Positions 45,501-58,096 of a stretch of DNA of 64,000 bases are shown piece by piece. Each line of letters begins with the position of its first letter. The first letter of the stretch is position 1. A program made the translations under genes and the position numbers. The DNA lies in the NCBI RefSeq assembly GCF_004379255.2, contig NC_056037.1:35871012-35935011 (forward strand), read 5' to 3'. A model generated the notes under the pieces. It was not told the origin of the DNA. It saw only the letters and a list, made by a program, of their open reading frames with translations, and made no database searches. The DNA comes from Salvia splendens (lineage: Eukaryota > Streptophyta > Magnoliopsida > Lamiales > Lamiaceae).

Positions 45501-48500
45501 TGCAATCCCCTAAGTCCTGTGCTTCATGAGACGAATTCGCCATGGTACAACACTGAGGAACGCATAAAGTTAAAAATGTAATATATCAAGGTTTGAGGTC
45601 CAACAACCAGGGGTAAAATAACGACCATAAAAACTTTACCTCCAGCAGAAGGCACAATATGTCAACTTCACTTTGGGGCAACTTATTACAAGATTTGACA
45701 CCCCCCAAGTAATATGAACACCGACTTTCCAAAAGATCATTCAATAATGATCTCACACCAGAAGCAGATAAGAGTTTACTTCCAGCACCTTTGACCAGAC
45801 TAAGAATCTTCAACTGTCATGAAAATAAAAAATGGAACAGAACTGATATTTCTCCGCAAATCAAATGAGTACTGCATCTTAGTATTTAAAATTTATAAAC
45901 AATAAAACTAATGTATATGCCTTCTCTAACTGTGATTTTCTATCTGAAAAGTAGACACACCATGGCATAGGAAGGAAGTCCAAGAGCATGGCCAAGCAGA
46001 TATTCGAGAATGTTATCCCTGGTGGACTCATCAAACCTAATTATAGAGGAAAAAAAGATATTCATCAAAATGGAGAGGAAAGAAGCAAAACGGTCTTCCT
46101 ATATATAAAACTCAACAGATCCAAGTAAATCTTGAGGGGGAAACTGAATACGGAAATTGATAGAAAAAAGAACAAGGAATAATTCTTCTCACAGATACTC
46201 AATATTATAATATATCAGTCTCCTCTAGTGCAATTAGTATTAACAAGGGAAAAGCCAATAAATGTAACTCAAATCCAACCTCGTTCCAATAGCAGAATGC
46301 ACCAAAAGGCTTTCAGATGATGAACACAGGAGTGTCGTGAAGAACGAGGAAAGAAATTTTTTGTCCGATAATATCATCTTCTCTTGTTGAATGATTAAGC
46401 ACAACAGATCTCCAAGAAAATGCAGCGAGGCTACATCATTTCCTGGAGCACATTATGATTAGAAAGACCACTAGAAACAAAGGTATTTGGCAAATAAAAT
46501 AAAATAAAGTATCACTGCATTACCATTCTTATTAATGTAGGACAAAAACAAATTTAGCTTCTTGATGCAGCTAATGGCACCCTGCCTCACATGCTAGACA
46601 CAAGAGGGAATAGTATCATTATTAAGAACGTGCTTGTTACCGATACTAATAATAATTTAAACAAACCGATACAGCCAAGCATCTTCCAAAGAAACCCATG
46701 ATAAGTGGATGCATCCTTGACTTATGTAAAAAGAAAGTGAAAAAAGAGAGTTATAAAACCTGGTTGTCACTGGATAGTGGGACAAGAAGTGAAGGGAACT
46801 GTGGAAGAAGTTGACGGGCCACAGTCTCGTCTAACTGAGAACAGATATGTGAGAAAGAATGAAGACACTCCATTTGAGCAGCAGCTGGAATTCCTGAGAA
46901 TTTAGAGAAACCCAAAAGGGTGAAAATTAGACACAATCTCTAATAGTAAAGACATTTTAGCTAACCTAAAACTATCATTAGTTTAGTTCAAAAATACAGC
47001 ATGCATCCAAAGAAACCATCTCAGAACCAGCTTTCAAAGAATTAGTGGGACCTTAACAGTTCTTAAGGCACTCAACTTATTTTCCACTCGTACATTATTC
47101 AAAATGAGGAGAAAATGATGAATTTGAGACAATTACATTGGTATAAGAATAAAAGGAAAGATAACCAAAAAGTAAAATGCCAAACAAATAGCTGCGGTGA
47201 ACCAAACCTTCTTCCACGAACAGTTTCAGCATTATTTCCATCAAAGGCATCTTGCAGTTTGTGGATAGGTATTCCAGATGCTTCTTAAAAGCACCTCCAG
47301 ATGGGCCTTTAGAGTGACACGCATAGAATACGAATAGAACCTCAAGTATGGATACCCACTTCTCCTTCATATCCTGTGAGGAATGGAATTTTAACTCGTC
47401 ATAATAGTTCAGAAAACACAGATTTATGCCTTAAACGTTAAACCCATGAAAAATCACCAACCAAAGATACACCATTAGGTGTTGTTGCAACAAAAACTTC
47501 TGTGAGACTCAAAAACAAGCAAGCAAGAATCTCAGTATGGAGATTGTTGATGTCAGTGTCAAGATCTTCAAGAATTCCTTTCCAGTCACCATCTACAATT
47601 CTTTTCTTGGACTAGCAGCAACAATTTCTATTAGTTTCCATTTAACGCGTGTAAAAAATGCAGTATGATAACTTCTCTATACCTGCTCTGTAGATATGCC
47701 CAGTGACTCTAACATTTCCCACTCACTCTTTAGAATTGGGAAGCAATAATCAAAAAATGCAAAAAACTGGCCAACATCTGACATCAAAGGAGACAGGCAT
47801 TAAGCATTACAACACAACTGCATACATAGATATTGCAGCTCAAATATAGGTTTCCTAAATTCCACACAGACAACATGAGAACAAAAGTAACATCAACCTC
47901 AATCATGAATATAGAAAGACAGGTAATATTTGTTCATAACTCATCACTCTTTAGAATTGGGAAGCAATAATAAAAAAAATGCAAAACATTGGCCAACATC
48001 TGATATCAAAGGAGACATGCATTAGGCAATACAGTACAACTGCATACATAAATATTGCAGCTCAAATATAAGTTTTCTAAATTCCAAACAGAAAACATGA
48101 GAACAAAAGTAACATTAGCCTCAATTATGAATATACAAACACAGATAATATTTGTTCATAACACATCATGAGGACGGGGAGAATAGCATACCAATGAGAG
48201 AGGTAATTTAAGAAAGATCATGACGAAAAAGAACAGAATATCAAGGTTGCCACTTACAAGAAAAAACTAGTTTAATCATAAGAAAAGGGTAATAGTGTGT
48301 GTGGCATTTTCTATCATTTCAAAAGTCAAGGAATTGTAGCATTTCAGTAGACAATTAACAAGATTACTACAGACTACCGAGAAGACTCCAATGCAGAATA
48401 CCTTAACTACAATTTCCTTGCACATTTTGGTACAGACAGAAGTGAAGAAATAGCAAAGTGCAGGCAATACGAAAAGATGGTGGAAAACTGGCATAAATAG

Positions 48501-51500
48501 CAGATCCAACTAAATTTCCAATTAAGAATCATTGTCCAACATACTACAGCACTCTAATATATTGGTATTAGAAAAAGTAGGCGAAATAAAAATTGAGAGA
48601 GGGACGATCCAGAACAAGATGCAGTGTCGAATGTGCTATTACTATAGAAAATGAGAGGCGTGTTTACCCATATTAAGCATCCTCAGTGATTGCAACAAAA
48701 TCAAAAAGAATAATGTCTTCGAGATCTCGTGAGAGTTGCAGCATGTTACAAGCCACGGCATGTACTCATCAGGTCTTAGTGAGAACGTCTTTGCCAGCTT
48801 ACTGATAATTTCAGTATTAACCGAAGACATTTTCCCAGGATCCAATTTCTGCAATCATTTAGAATTTGTAGACAAAAGGAAAATTAGCTTAAGTTTGGAT
48901 CCTTTTAGAAGTTATCAAAGTAGCTTTTGAACTAAATGAGTCCATGAGCATAGATGTATCAAGGATGCCAACACAAACACATCAGCATAAAGATGATAAC
49001 TGCCCCAGGTTTTTTTAATTTTTTTCATTGGGGAAAACTAATTAATATCTACAAGTTCCTCTAAATTGTATAATCCCAATTAATGAATATATATAGATGG
49101 ATATATAAAACACTAAGTTCCAAGGGTAAAATATCTCATATGGTAGTTTTCACTGTATATAAAATCCTATGGCTAACAGGAGCTGCCAATTAATTGTGAA
49201 AAGAGAACTGTTACGTAAAGGGTAAGGATACCCACACATAAAACATCTAAATGAATTTCAGACAGTTTTACGAAAATATTGTCTTATATACGTATATTGT
49301 CCTGGAAATAATTCCATTAAGTCCCACATAAGACCAATTTGATGATTTTGAATCTAATGGGATAACAATAAATTGCAGCTGCATCGAACTTTTCAGGACG
49401 ATAATAGGGTGTCTATTAGAATGCTATTCAGCTAAGATAAATGTGAATCTGTCCTACTCTAGACTTCCAGGTTGACAAGATGTGTAGTTGGCACAAGAAA
49501 ATTAGCTGCAAGAACTTCTTTCGTTCTTTTATTGTCTACTTACCTTCTCTAGCACTGGAAGAAGCACTAAATTTTCATAGAATGGCCATTTCAGTTCTTT
49601 AGCCAATTCTAATGCCTTCAAGTTCAACCTCCAAGTCTGCTTAAGACAGCAAAACATTCGTAAGCTCAAGCAGAGAAATAAATTTCACATTTAACAATGT
49701 TAAACTGCACTCCTAGGAGATAAAAATAAGTAATAGTAAGTGAGAAAAGGAGAATAAAACCTTCGGCCGAACTAATAATAAGGGGAAGATCATTGTTGCG
49801 AATGTTGCTGCATATTGTTCCTGATCTTTGAAAGTTGTGATAACTTGCTGAATGCACAATAAAGCAACATCCTTAGGCAGAGAAGAGGATGATGATGAAC
49901 CTTCAATGTAAACAGACAATTAAAAATTAATTATCAACGTCATCAAGATGGAGCCCATATTCAGCTTCTTAATCTACTACTACCGGAAACATTCAGTGTT
50001 TTCAGGAGATATATCTTGAATTCAGTTATTTTGGTTTAACTGATTGGTTATACACAATCAGTTAACTGATTAACTGTATAACCAATCGGTTAATTGGTTA
50101 ACTGAAATTAAAATCTGTACGGTTTCGGTTCTTGGAGATGGGGTAGTTTAAGATTTGGTTAACTGACCAATTCGATTTGGTTATAAATGAACTGACCGAA
50201 TACCGATCCCTAGTAAGGAGCACGGGGAGCACCTGAGCTATTAGGTAACAAACAAGGGCAGGTACCCCACAAATCGGGGATATTTCAAGGGAGAAAATCT
50301 GATTATGTTTGAACATCCATTGTATTTTTAGTTATTTTAGGAAAAAATATTTGAATGCTTTAGGTCCTAGAGATTCGAAAGATTATAGATGGCCCCAGCC
50401 ACCTTGGAGCGATTCCAGTAGAGCCCTGCGCCCCAAGCACACTTTTGACAAAATTGGATACATTCATTCCAAGTGACACTCCTCATCAGGTATCATTTGC
50501 ATGATCGCCACAAGCATGAGCGCTTTCATATACAATAAAACTAGTATCATACAATAACTAAGCTCTCCAAGAAAATATGTTGATGCGAACATAACATGCA
50601 ACATACATGTGAATAATTTGTGACATGAAAGTGATCTTAATGCAACCAAATTTCAAGTTGATGACAAATTAGAGTGACCAGCACGATCTGGCAAACAATA
50701 CTTGATGATGTATTAGAGCAACCAACGCTTGTAAGATGGTAATACTGATTTAATATAACCAAACTTGTAGATGATTTGATCACCTTCCCCACCCAGTTAA
50801 GCAGGAGAACAGACAAGAGAAACAGCAGAAGTACATTAAAAGTATGCTTACTTGACAGCAATATCTGAATGCATCGCTGAAGCGCGTTCTGTAACACTTC
50901 AATAAGAGGTGGGGAGCTTAATATTGCAGCCACATTTTTCAAATTCAGAACTGCCAGTACAACATTTAGATCATCATCATAAAGCCGGCGAAGAAGTGCA
51001 TCTTGAATGGCATAAAACTTCTGGCAGAAAAGAGAAGGGAAATAATCATTAGAATTAATATCAACATATATAAGATATTGAGGAGTGAATAAGCACTACC
51101 TTTGAGCCAGTAACTTTCTCCTCCAGAATGTTGGCTACATCCAAGCTCAAGACTGCTGACTTTCGAACATCAGCCTGTAAAAATTACTCAATCGGTTGCA
51201 GTTAAAGAACATAATTAATCATAGTGTTAGTTGTGACAACTATATGTATAAGCATGAATATATCAACAAAATTAAGAAAATAAAGGCTCAATATGATCCA
51301 TAGCAATAGTAATGAAACATCCAATCTACACCATTTCAAGAGAGATACCTCAGAATGTTCCAAAGCAAAAAATGATTTTGGATCGGGTATTTCTCGTGAA
51401 GCATCCAAATGCTCATCTAATATCTTGCATAGTAAATCATAGCTTGGTTGGATTTTCTTGGACTGAATCTTGGCATCCTATACAATTATATATGAGTGAA

Positions 51501-53824
51501 TTTAAAAACAAATACTGTTTGCGAAGAAAGGACGAGAAAGAAAGACAAACTGACCTTCAAGAAACTATAGAAGACTTCCCGTGATTCATTGGGATACTTC
51601 TCACAAATAGAAACCAAAATCTGTTTGTTCTGTGAGCCTAGAAGAAAGGAAAATTATAGCTGAGATTCTAGCATTAGATAATTGAAAACCTTTCAGCTGG
51701 AAAGCATACTAGTATACTACATAAAACTTGCCTTGAGATAACTTCATATGTGTAGCTAGTAGTTTAGAGACTACCCGACTGACAAAGGCTTTCATAGGAA
51801 CAGTCTTTACCATTGATAAAGAACTATGATGGCACGCATCATCTGACCCACTGTCAAGCAAAATGTTTAGTTTAAGATAAGAGAAAATTGTCCCTGAAGA
51901 GTAAGAGCATCACCAACCTATGCTCAAGCAAAGATTCCAAAAGAACAACTAAGAATTTATCAATATTGAAGTCCTTCGCCAATCCCGAAAGGATCCCTGA
52001 AATATCCCTTCAAATACACAGGGTAAAAAACAAGAATCTCCACTGTCAGATACAGATACTTCAGATTTAAGAAAACAAAAGTAAAAACAACTACCTGATT
52101 TCATTCATGGCATCTAGAGTCTTCTTGGGAATTGACTCCATGCACTGAAGCTGCAGTGTAAATTGAATGTTAGTTACCAGTAGAGATCACATTAACACCT
52201 GGAAATAATGTTCTTGCTATCTATAAGTAAGAGATGTAGCAGCATAACTAATAATTCCACAAGCAAAGAAAATAGAAACAGGTACTCATTTGCATACACA
52301 ATGTATGAAATTTTGACAAGTCATTAGATGTTCAAAGTATTAGGCAGCACTACCTGAACTATTGAGACTATGGTCATTACTGACATGCGCAGCCACCGCA
52401 TGTCGCGTCCTTCCTTGGCATCTGTTCTAGCCATGTCTGCCACCGAATTCAACAAGCTTTTTGCAACATTGGGTGCCAAAGCTGCCTTTTGGGCTAGTAA
52501 ACTCACAATCATTAGAGCTGAAGCCTGCATAAAGTAAAGGAGACGGCCTTGTCTGAGAAAGTGATATTTCTACATTGCTGAAAAAAGGACAGACAGCAAA
52601 CATGTTGTTGGAACCTAACCTTCTGATTCAGCCCCTTTGCCCCAAGTTGCAGCCCAGAACTCACATATGGTAGAATCCTCTTAACAATATCATTGTCAAT
52701 AGTAACAAGCCCTAAGACCTCAAAAATAACTGCCGTACAGAAGCCAGTGACATGCTGTGACGTTTGGATCTTTTTCACTGGTGTAGCCTAAAAGTTAAAA
52801 CGCTTTCAGCTAATCATGATAAGATCAGAGCTTGCTGTTCAAAGAGTCATAAGTCCAAAAATGTCTTACATAATTACAGATAGCCTCCAATACCCCCATA
52901 TCTCGAATGCACTGTTGCACAATTACTTCTCTTGGTGGCCGTGCACCTGATTCTTTAACTCCATCAAGAAACTTCCACTTACTGTTCCTGCATATCCATT
53001 TTTAATCAATTAAAACAGATTAATTATACCTGTACCTTCCTATCTTCCACAGAAAACTAAAAATTCAAGGAAAAAAGACTAGAGACAATAAATAGACTAG
53101 TAGTTTGATATCATCATCTTAAAAAACTCAAAACATTGGCTAACCTTGCATCAATTAACCGAACTATTTGAACAAATGCATGTGTGTCATGGTACGGCAG
53201 TGCGCATAAAATCAGGTCTTCTGAATTGTACACATGAACCCTACAATTCACAAAAATAAAAAGAGCATTAACGAACCAAGCTTCCCCAAACTGCAGTCAA
53301 AAGATAATACATTGCTTCCAAACAGAACCACAATCGCATGGAACGAAATAGCATACTTGAATCTACGAATCAAATACTCAAGCGTCTTCAACGCAGAATG
53401 TAACTCGAGGAATCCCGATAACAATTTCAAATACGAGGCAACAGATGCACTGATTCGCTTGTTTTCTTCTTGGCCTAGCAGCTCCCTGTCCAGCTCCTTG
53501 CTATTCAAACTGAACAAATCATTCTTGTAGTTCCTAAAACGCTCCTCCATACTTATTAAAACCTCCAAACCTACCAAACTCTGAGTTAAAACTTGTATGT
53601 GCTGCGAAACTATAATTATGAAAAAAAAAAACTAAAAGAGTGATTTTAATACCACAAAGGGCGATGCCGAAAATTGTGTCGAGGTCGACATCAGCAGCTG
53701 CTTTGGCATCAAATAGAATTGAGGGACGAGTTAGCGGCCGCTTTTTGCCGGGTTCGGGGTCGGTGGAGGCGTTCAGGACAGTTTTGATAGCGTGGAGCTG
53801 AGATGAAATTGTTGTTCCAGCCAT
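39571..53824 (-). CDS. UTP10: UTP10/HEATR1-like U3 snoRNP protein (about 30 exons)
   Basis: This 14.3-kb gene encodes a HEAT-repeat protein of the family represented in Arabidopsis by At3g06530 (about 2200 residues), a t-UTP component needed for rDNA transcription and early 18S rRNA processing in the nucleolus. Start at ATG 53824 ([18 protein letters not shown]). Early exons that I could define with matching phases: 53653-53824, 53357-53570, 53145-53240, 52870-52987, 52620-52787, 52354-52524, 52095-52150 and 51918-52007; exon 2 needs the GTAG|GTTTGGAG acceptor to keep frame ([17 protein letters not shown]). Later landmarks include [16 protein letters not shown] (E5), [20 protein letters not shown] (near 43750), the BP28-type C-terminal region (ITDKIPV near 41490, [17 protein letters not shown] near 41220), [19 protein letters not shown] (near 40400) and the last exon 39571-39801 ending [10 protein letters not shown]. 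No lesion was noticed, but not every exon was checked. Confidence 0.9.
47723..48165. repeat. 221-bp tandem duplication spanning an exon edge of UTP10
   Basis: The stretch from TCACTCTTTAGAATTGGG (47723) is repeated from 47944 with about 90 % likeness. The first copy contains the exon part that encodes CFPILKSEW on the minus strand plus intron; the second copy lies wholly in the intron and carries a decayed duplicate of the exon piece. Confidence 0.85.
50025..50212. repeat. Partial hAT-type MITE in a UTP10 intron
   Basis: Rich in GGTTAACTGA/TAACCAATCGG permutations and ends in ACCGATCCCTA, a hAT-like end. The opposite end is not found, so the copy seems cut. Confidence 0.4.
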
Positions 53825-53879
53825 CACGTCGAGAGCGGTTGGGTAGAGGCCTCCGGGAAAATCAGGCGGCAGATGAAGG

Positions 53880-53918
53880 CGGGAGGAGGAGGAGGAGGAG
53901 GAGGAGGAGGAGGTGGTG
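53880..53918. repeat. GGA microsatellite in the UTP10 5' leader
   Basis: About ten GGA/GAG units lie just upstream of the start codon (TCC/CTC repeats on the gene strand), a common feature of plant 5' leaders. Confidence 0.85.
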
Positions 53919-53999
53919 GACCGAGTGAAAAGAAGAGGGCTTGCGTTAGGGTTTAGGGGTTTTCCTAAATACAGAATTCTACTAATTGACAGCAGGATT

Positions 54000-55110
54000 T
54001 GAAATACGACGTCGTATCAATTTAACGAGTACTTAGCGGCCTATATAAATAAGTCATTTGGTAATGTTATAGTAAGTTTTAACTTTTAATGCATTGTAAA
54101 ATAAGAAAATGAGAAAAATAGTTGAAATAATAGACGGTGGAACTTATAAAGATAAAGTAAAAGAGCATGAAAAAAGCTTACATAAATGTATATGAGATGG
54201 ACGAATAAATAAGCTTATTTTTATGGGGTGTATTAAGTTTGGGCAAATATGCCGAAGAATCATAATTTACTTTAAAAAAATACTCTATTATATTTTAACG
54301 TTTTTTTACAATTGTCTCATGATCAAATTTGTGAAAAAGTATGTATGATTAATGTGTTTGTCAAAATATAGATTGTGTCTTATAACTTTTTTTCTTTCCT
54401 CATCATTGTTCGTTATTTCAATTTTGATGTACTTTGTGAGATTATTATAATAACAAACATGTTATTAAAATCAAATTAAAAATGTAGAATAAAATGATAT
54501 TAAAGTTAATTAAATAAAATTAATTTTGATATAGATATATATCACTTAATATTTTTCTATGTAAATAAATATAACAATGTGTAACCTATAGGAAATCGTT
54601 TTATAACGTGATATATAATCACTTTACACTATTTTTTTATCATCAGAACATGTGAAATACTAGTATTTATATAGTACTCCTATTATTTAACCAATTCAAT
54701 TTGATCAAATTAAATTGATTGTATAGGTGGAATTAAATTAATTTATACTACTTTTACCATATTGAGCTTGTAAGATTATAACTGGTTTTTGAGCATCACC
54801 CCATCTAAAGGCTCAAATCAAATGTCATATATAATTCACTTTTAGTCGTCATCTTGTTTAAACATGAAACATCAAATCTGACTCATTAACATCATATCGC
54901 TTGGAACTTGACATACATCTATAAATTAGTTTTTGTGTATCATGTTAACTTAAATTTGAAAGATCAAAAATAATTTTTGAGCATAATTTCATTTTGATAT
55001 TGAAAAACTCATAATTAAGTAGATTTAGTAGGATCATTTCATCTAGAGTCCAACAACTCATCATTAACTTGTGAGCATCATTGTGTCCAAAGTTTCACAT
55101 GTTGAGAAAA
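54000..55110. other. AT-rich intergenic spacer
   Basis: Upstream of the UTP10-like gene; no supported gene or repeat pair seen. Confidence 0.5.
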
Positions 55111-55117
55111 CCCCTAA

Positions 55118-55376
55118 GAGTGTCCACACTACACGGGTGGAAATGGCGGGCGGGGGGGGGGGGGGGGGGGGGGAGGGTGTGGAAAGGCGTGCGCCGAGGA
55201 GTTGGCGAGGACGCGGCACTGCCCGCGGCGGCCTATAGCACGGTCCGGCGAGCTGACACGCCTGATTTCTTATTTTTCAATTTTTTTATATTTTTTCGAA
55301 CAAAATAAGTCCACTATTGGGCTAAACAAGTTTTTGTGGTTGTGCCTTGGGCTTGTCCACATTATTGTGGATACTC
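55118..55376. mobile_element. Short PIF/Harbinger-like MITE with a long G run
   Basis: 259 bp with ends GAGTGTCCACACTA and GTGGATACTC and TAA on both sides (55115-55117, 55377-55379). Inside is a run of more than 20 G (near 55152-55172) within GC-rich sequence. No coding likeness. Confidence 0.75.
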
Positions 55377-55896
55377 TAACGGCATGGGCAGATCCATGTG
55401 GTAGAGATTAAGGGCTTCAATTAATTGTTTTTCAGAATTCTTTTCTTTTATAAATTTTTGAGTTTATCTAAATTTTATGTAAAACTATTATGTAAACGTC
55501 AGTACAAATGATTTAAAACACTCAAAAATATATTTTAAAACAAAATTTATAAATCTCAAGCTCTCTCGATATTTTTTTCTGTATCCGCCTTGCTAACGAG
55601 CGAACATGCAGAAATTTAGTAGATAGTGAATTACATTCAATCACCATAATATTTAATTCTTTCATATGGTGCTTTTTATTTTATTAAAAAAAAGTGTAAC
55701 ATACTATTAATAGATTGTAGCAAAGTTGGCAATATGGAGTTGTGGTATCTTTGGTAAAAAAAAAATGCACTCTCTCCACCTAATTAAGTTGAGGTGGACA
55801 AAAATAAAAAAAAAACTATGTTGAATGAATCAGATGAAAATAAAATATCGAGCTCTATGGTTGTTTATTGGTACGGTTTCGAGCCGTTGATAGCTA

Positions 55897-56121
55897 CTAT
55901 TTCATCCGTCCCTAAGAATATGCACTTTGTGTTCGAGACGAGTTTTAATTCAAAAACTGGCGAAGTAAGAGAGAGGTAGAGAAAAGAAATAATTATAGTA
56001 TGTTAGTGGAGAATGAGTCCCACTTCATCAGAGAAAAAAGAGTATCCAAAATTAAAATGTATATATTCTTATGGGACAGACTAAAAATGAAAGAGTGCAT
56101 ATTCTTGTGGGAATGAAGGAG
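55897..56121. mobile_element. Stowaway-type MITE
   Basis: 225 bp, inverted ends CTATTTCATCCGTCCCTAAG and, read inverted, CTCCTTCATTCCCACAAG, with TA on both sides. Contains GAGAATGAGTCCCAC, as in the copy at 29818. Confidence 0.82.
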
Positions 56122-56123
56122 TA

Positions 56124-58090
56124 ATATTTTTTGTTATTGTCTTTATCGTCTCTCTCGATTTATTAGACTATGGGCATCCCTTATTTTCTCTTCTCCTGAT
56201 TTTGTTACTTTATCGTCATCTTTTTATCTGGTTTTATTTATTTATTGAAATCTTGTCTCACCATTTGAGTAGAACTGACCATATATGCTTATGTATTACT
56301 GAAAAACAGTTTAGATTTTGCAATTTCCTTATTGAGGCAAAAGTTTAAATAAGTTGAAAAACAAATAAAGAATAATAATTTCAAACATAATTATACAGGT
56401 GAGTGTGTGATACCAAGTTGAACAAGTGTCGATAAATTATTTGTATAAAAGAGGGCCCTAACTTAAAATTTGCAACACATGTAGGTGCATTGTATTATCA
56501 ATTATGGTGTATCTTTTCCTAAAATATCCACACACATTTTTGTGATAGGTAAATTTTAAGATATAATCAAACGATAAAGGTAATGCACGTGGTTTTTTTG
56601 GTGTGTGCGGTATGTTTAAGATATAATCAAACAATTAAGTTAATGTAAACCGAATAAATAAATTACGCGTTACATAGTGCAGAATATATTCTACTCCATA
56701 GACACTTTGACATGTAAATATTGTCTTTAATTAATACTCCATATAAATTGTAATAGTACATGCATGTGATATCATGGTACTGGACCTACTCGTCAAATCG
56801 TTATTCTATAATTTTATACCTAATATTCTAGCTTAAAGATGCTGTTTCTAAACCGTCTAAACAATATTCCCTTTACTTCACTATCAATAAAATTAGCCCC
56901 TTACTTCACTATCAATAAAACATAGTACTACTATTAGTAGAATATTAGAAAAAAAGAAAGAAATAATTGAAGGATTAATAGTTATAGATGGATAAATAAA
57001 TGAGAAAGAAAAAAACGGTAGATAATCACATTAAAAATAAAATAATTTTAATAGACTAATTAAAATAGGAAAACATTGATTATTGGGTAACGGATATGAA
57101 ATAGTAGTAGTATTATTTTTTTTCATTTGTAGTGAGTGCAAAAGTCTCAAGTTTCCTATAGATGAGCGTGAACTTTATCTAATACAGTAAATATTTTTTT
57201 AGTGAAAAATGTTTATAGTAAAACACAAACTAAAGAGTACACCAAAAGCGGCGTTCAAATAGTATTGAAATTAATGTAATATTAAAATTAAACTAAAAGA
57301 ATAACAAAGAAGTTAATATAAACTAACCAACAAAACAAATAACATTGTCATATAACAACGACATACATGTATATATATCGATCTTGTAACACAAAACAAA
57401 TCCAGGTAACATCCAAATATGTAAATAGAGATTAAACTTTATTATAATAATAAAAGTTCAAGTTTGAGCCTTAGCTTGTATATATTCAAAAAAATTGTCG
57501 AAAAAATTGTAAAATTTGATCAAATTATAGTCAATTCAGCAATTCAACTATAGATAATTTATTGGTTGTGAATGGATTTTTCTCATGTATATTGAGTGCA
57601 ACGATTTCAAGTTCCCTATAAATTAAATGAGCTTGGAATTAGTATATAACTTTTTTTTATTAAAAAAATACTCAAATTGAGAAATTGATCAAGAAAGCAT
57701 ACGACGAGTGACAACCGTTCAAATAGTGTTGAAATCAACGCTACATCAGAATCAAATTTAAAGAACAATAAAGAAGCTAATAAGTGAAACAAACCAATGA
57801 AAAAAATAATATTAGACATGCCATAAACTCGATTTGGGATTTAACTCTTTAATAATAATATTATTATTAAAAGGGTATATCAAACGCAATTACTACTAGG
57901 TTGATAATTGAGGACACCCTTTCATAGAAAAACATTAATCCTAGGGATTATCACACGTCAAATAAACACTAGGTACTATTTCCATCAATCTTTCAAGAAA
58001 CATTACATTATTTAAGTACAAGGAATCAAGTCTTCTACTTCTACTTCTATATAACCACTACTCTCTCCTCTTATCACTAAAAAGCCAAAG
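56124..58090. other. AT-rich spacer upstream of the P450 gene, with a diverged direct repeat
   Basis: Segments near 57125-57355 and 57575-57825 share blocks such as GTTCAAATAGT(A/G)TTGAAAT and CAAAGAAGTTAAT/TAAAGAAGCTAAT; they look like old copies of one unit. The rest shows nothing recognisable. The P450 promoter lies at the right end. Confidence 0.4.
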
Positions 58091-58096
58091 CAAGAT

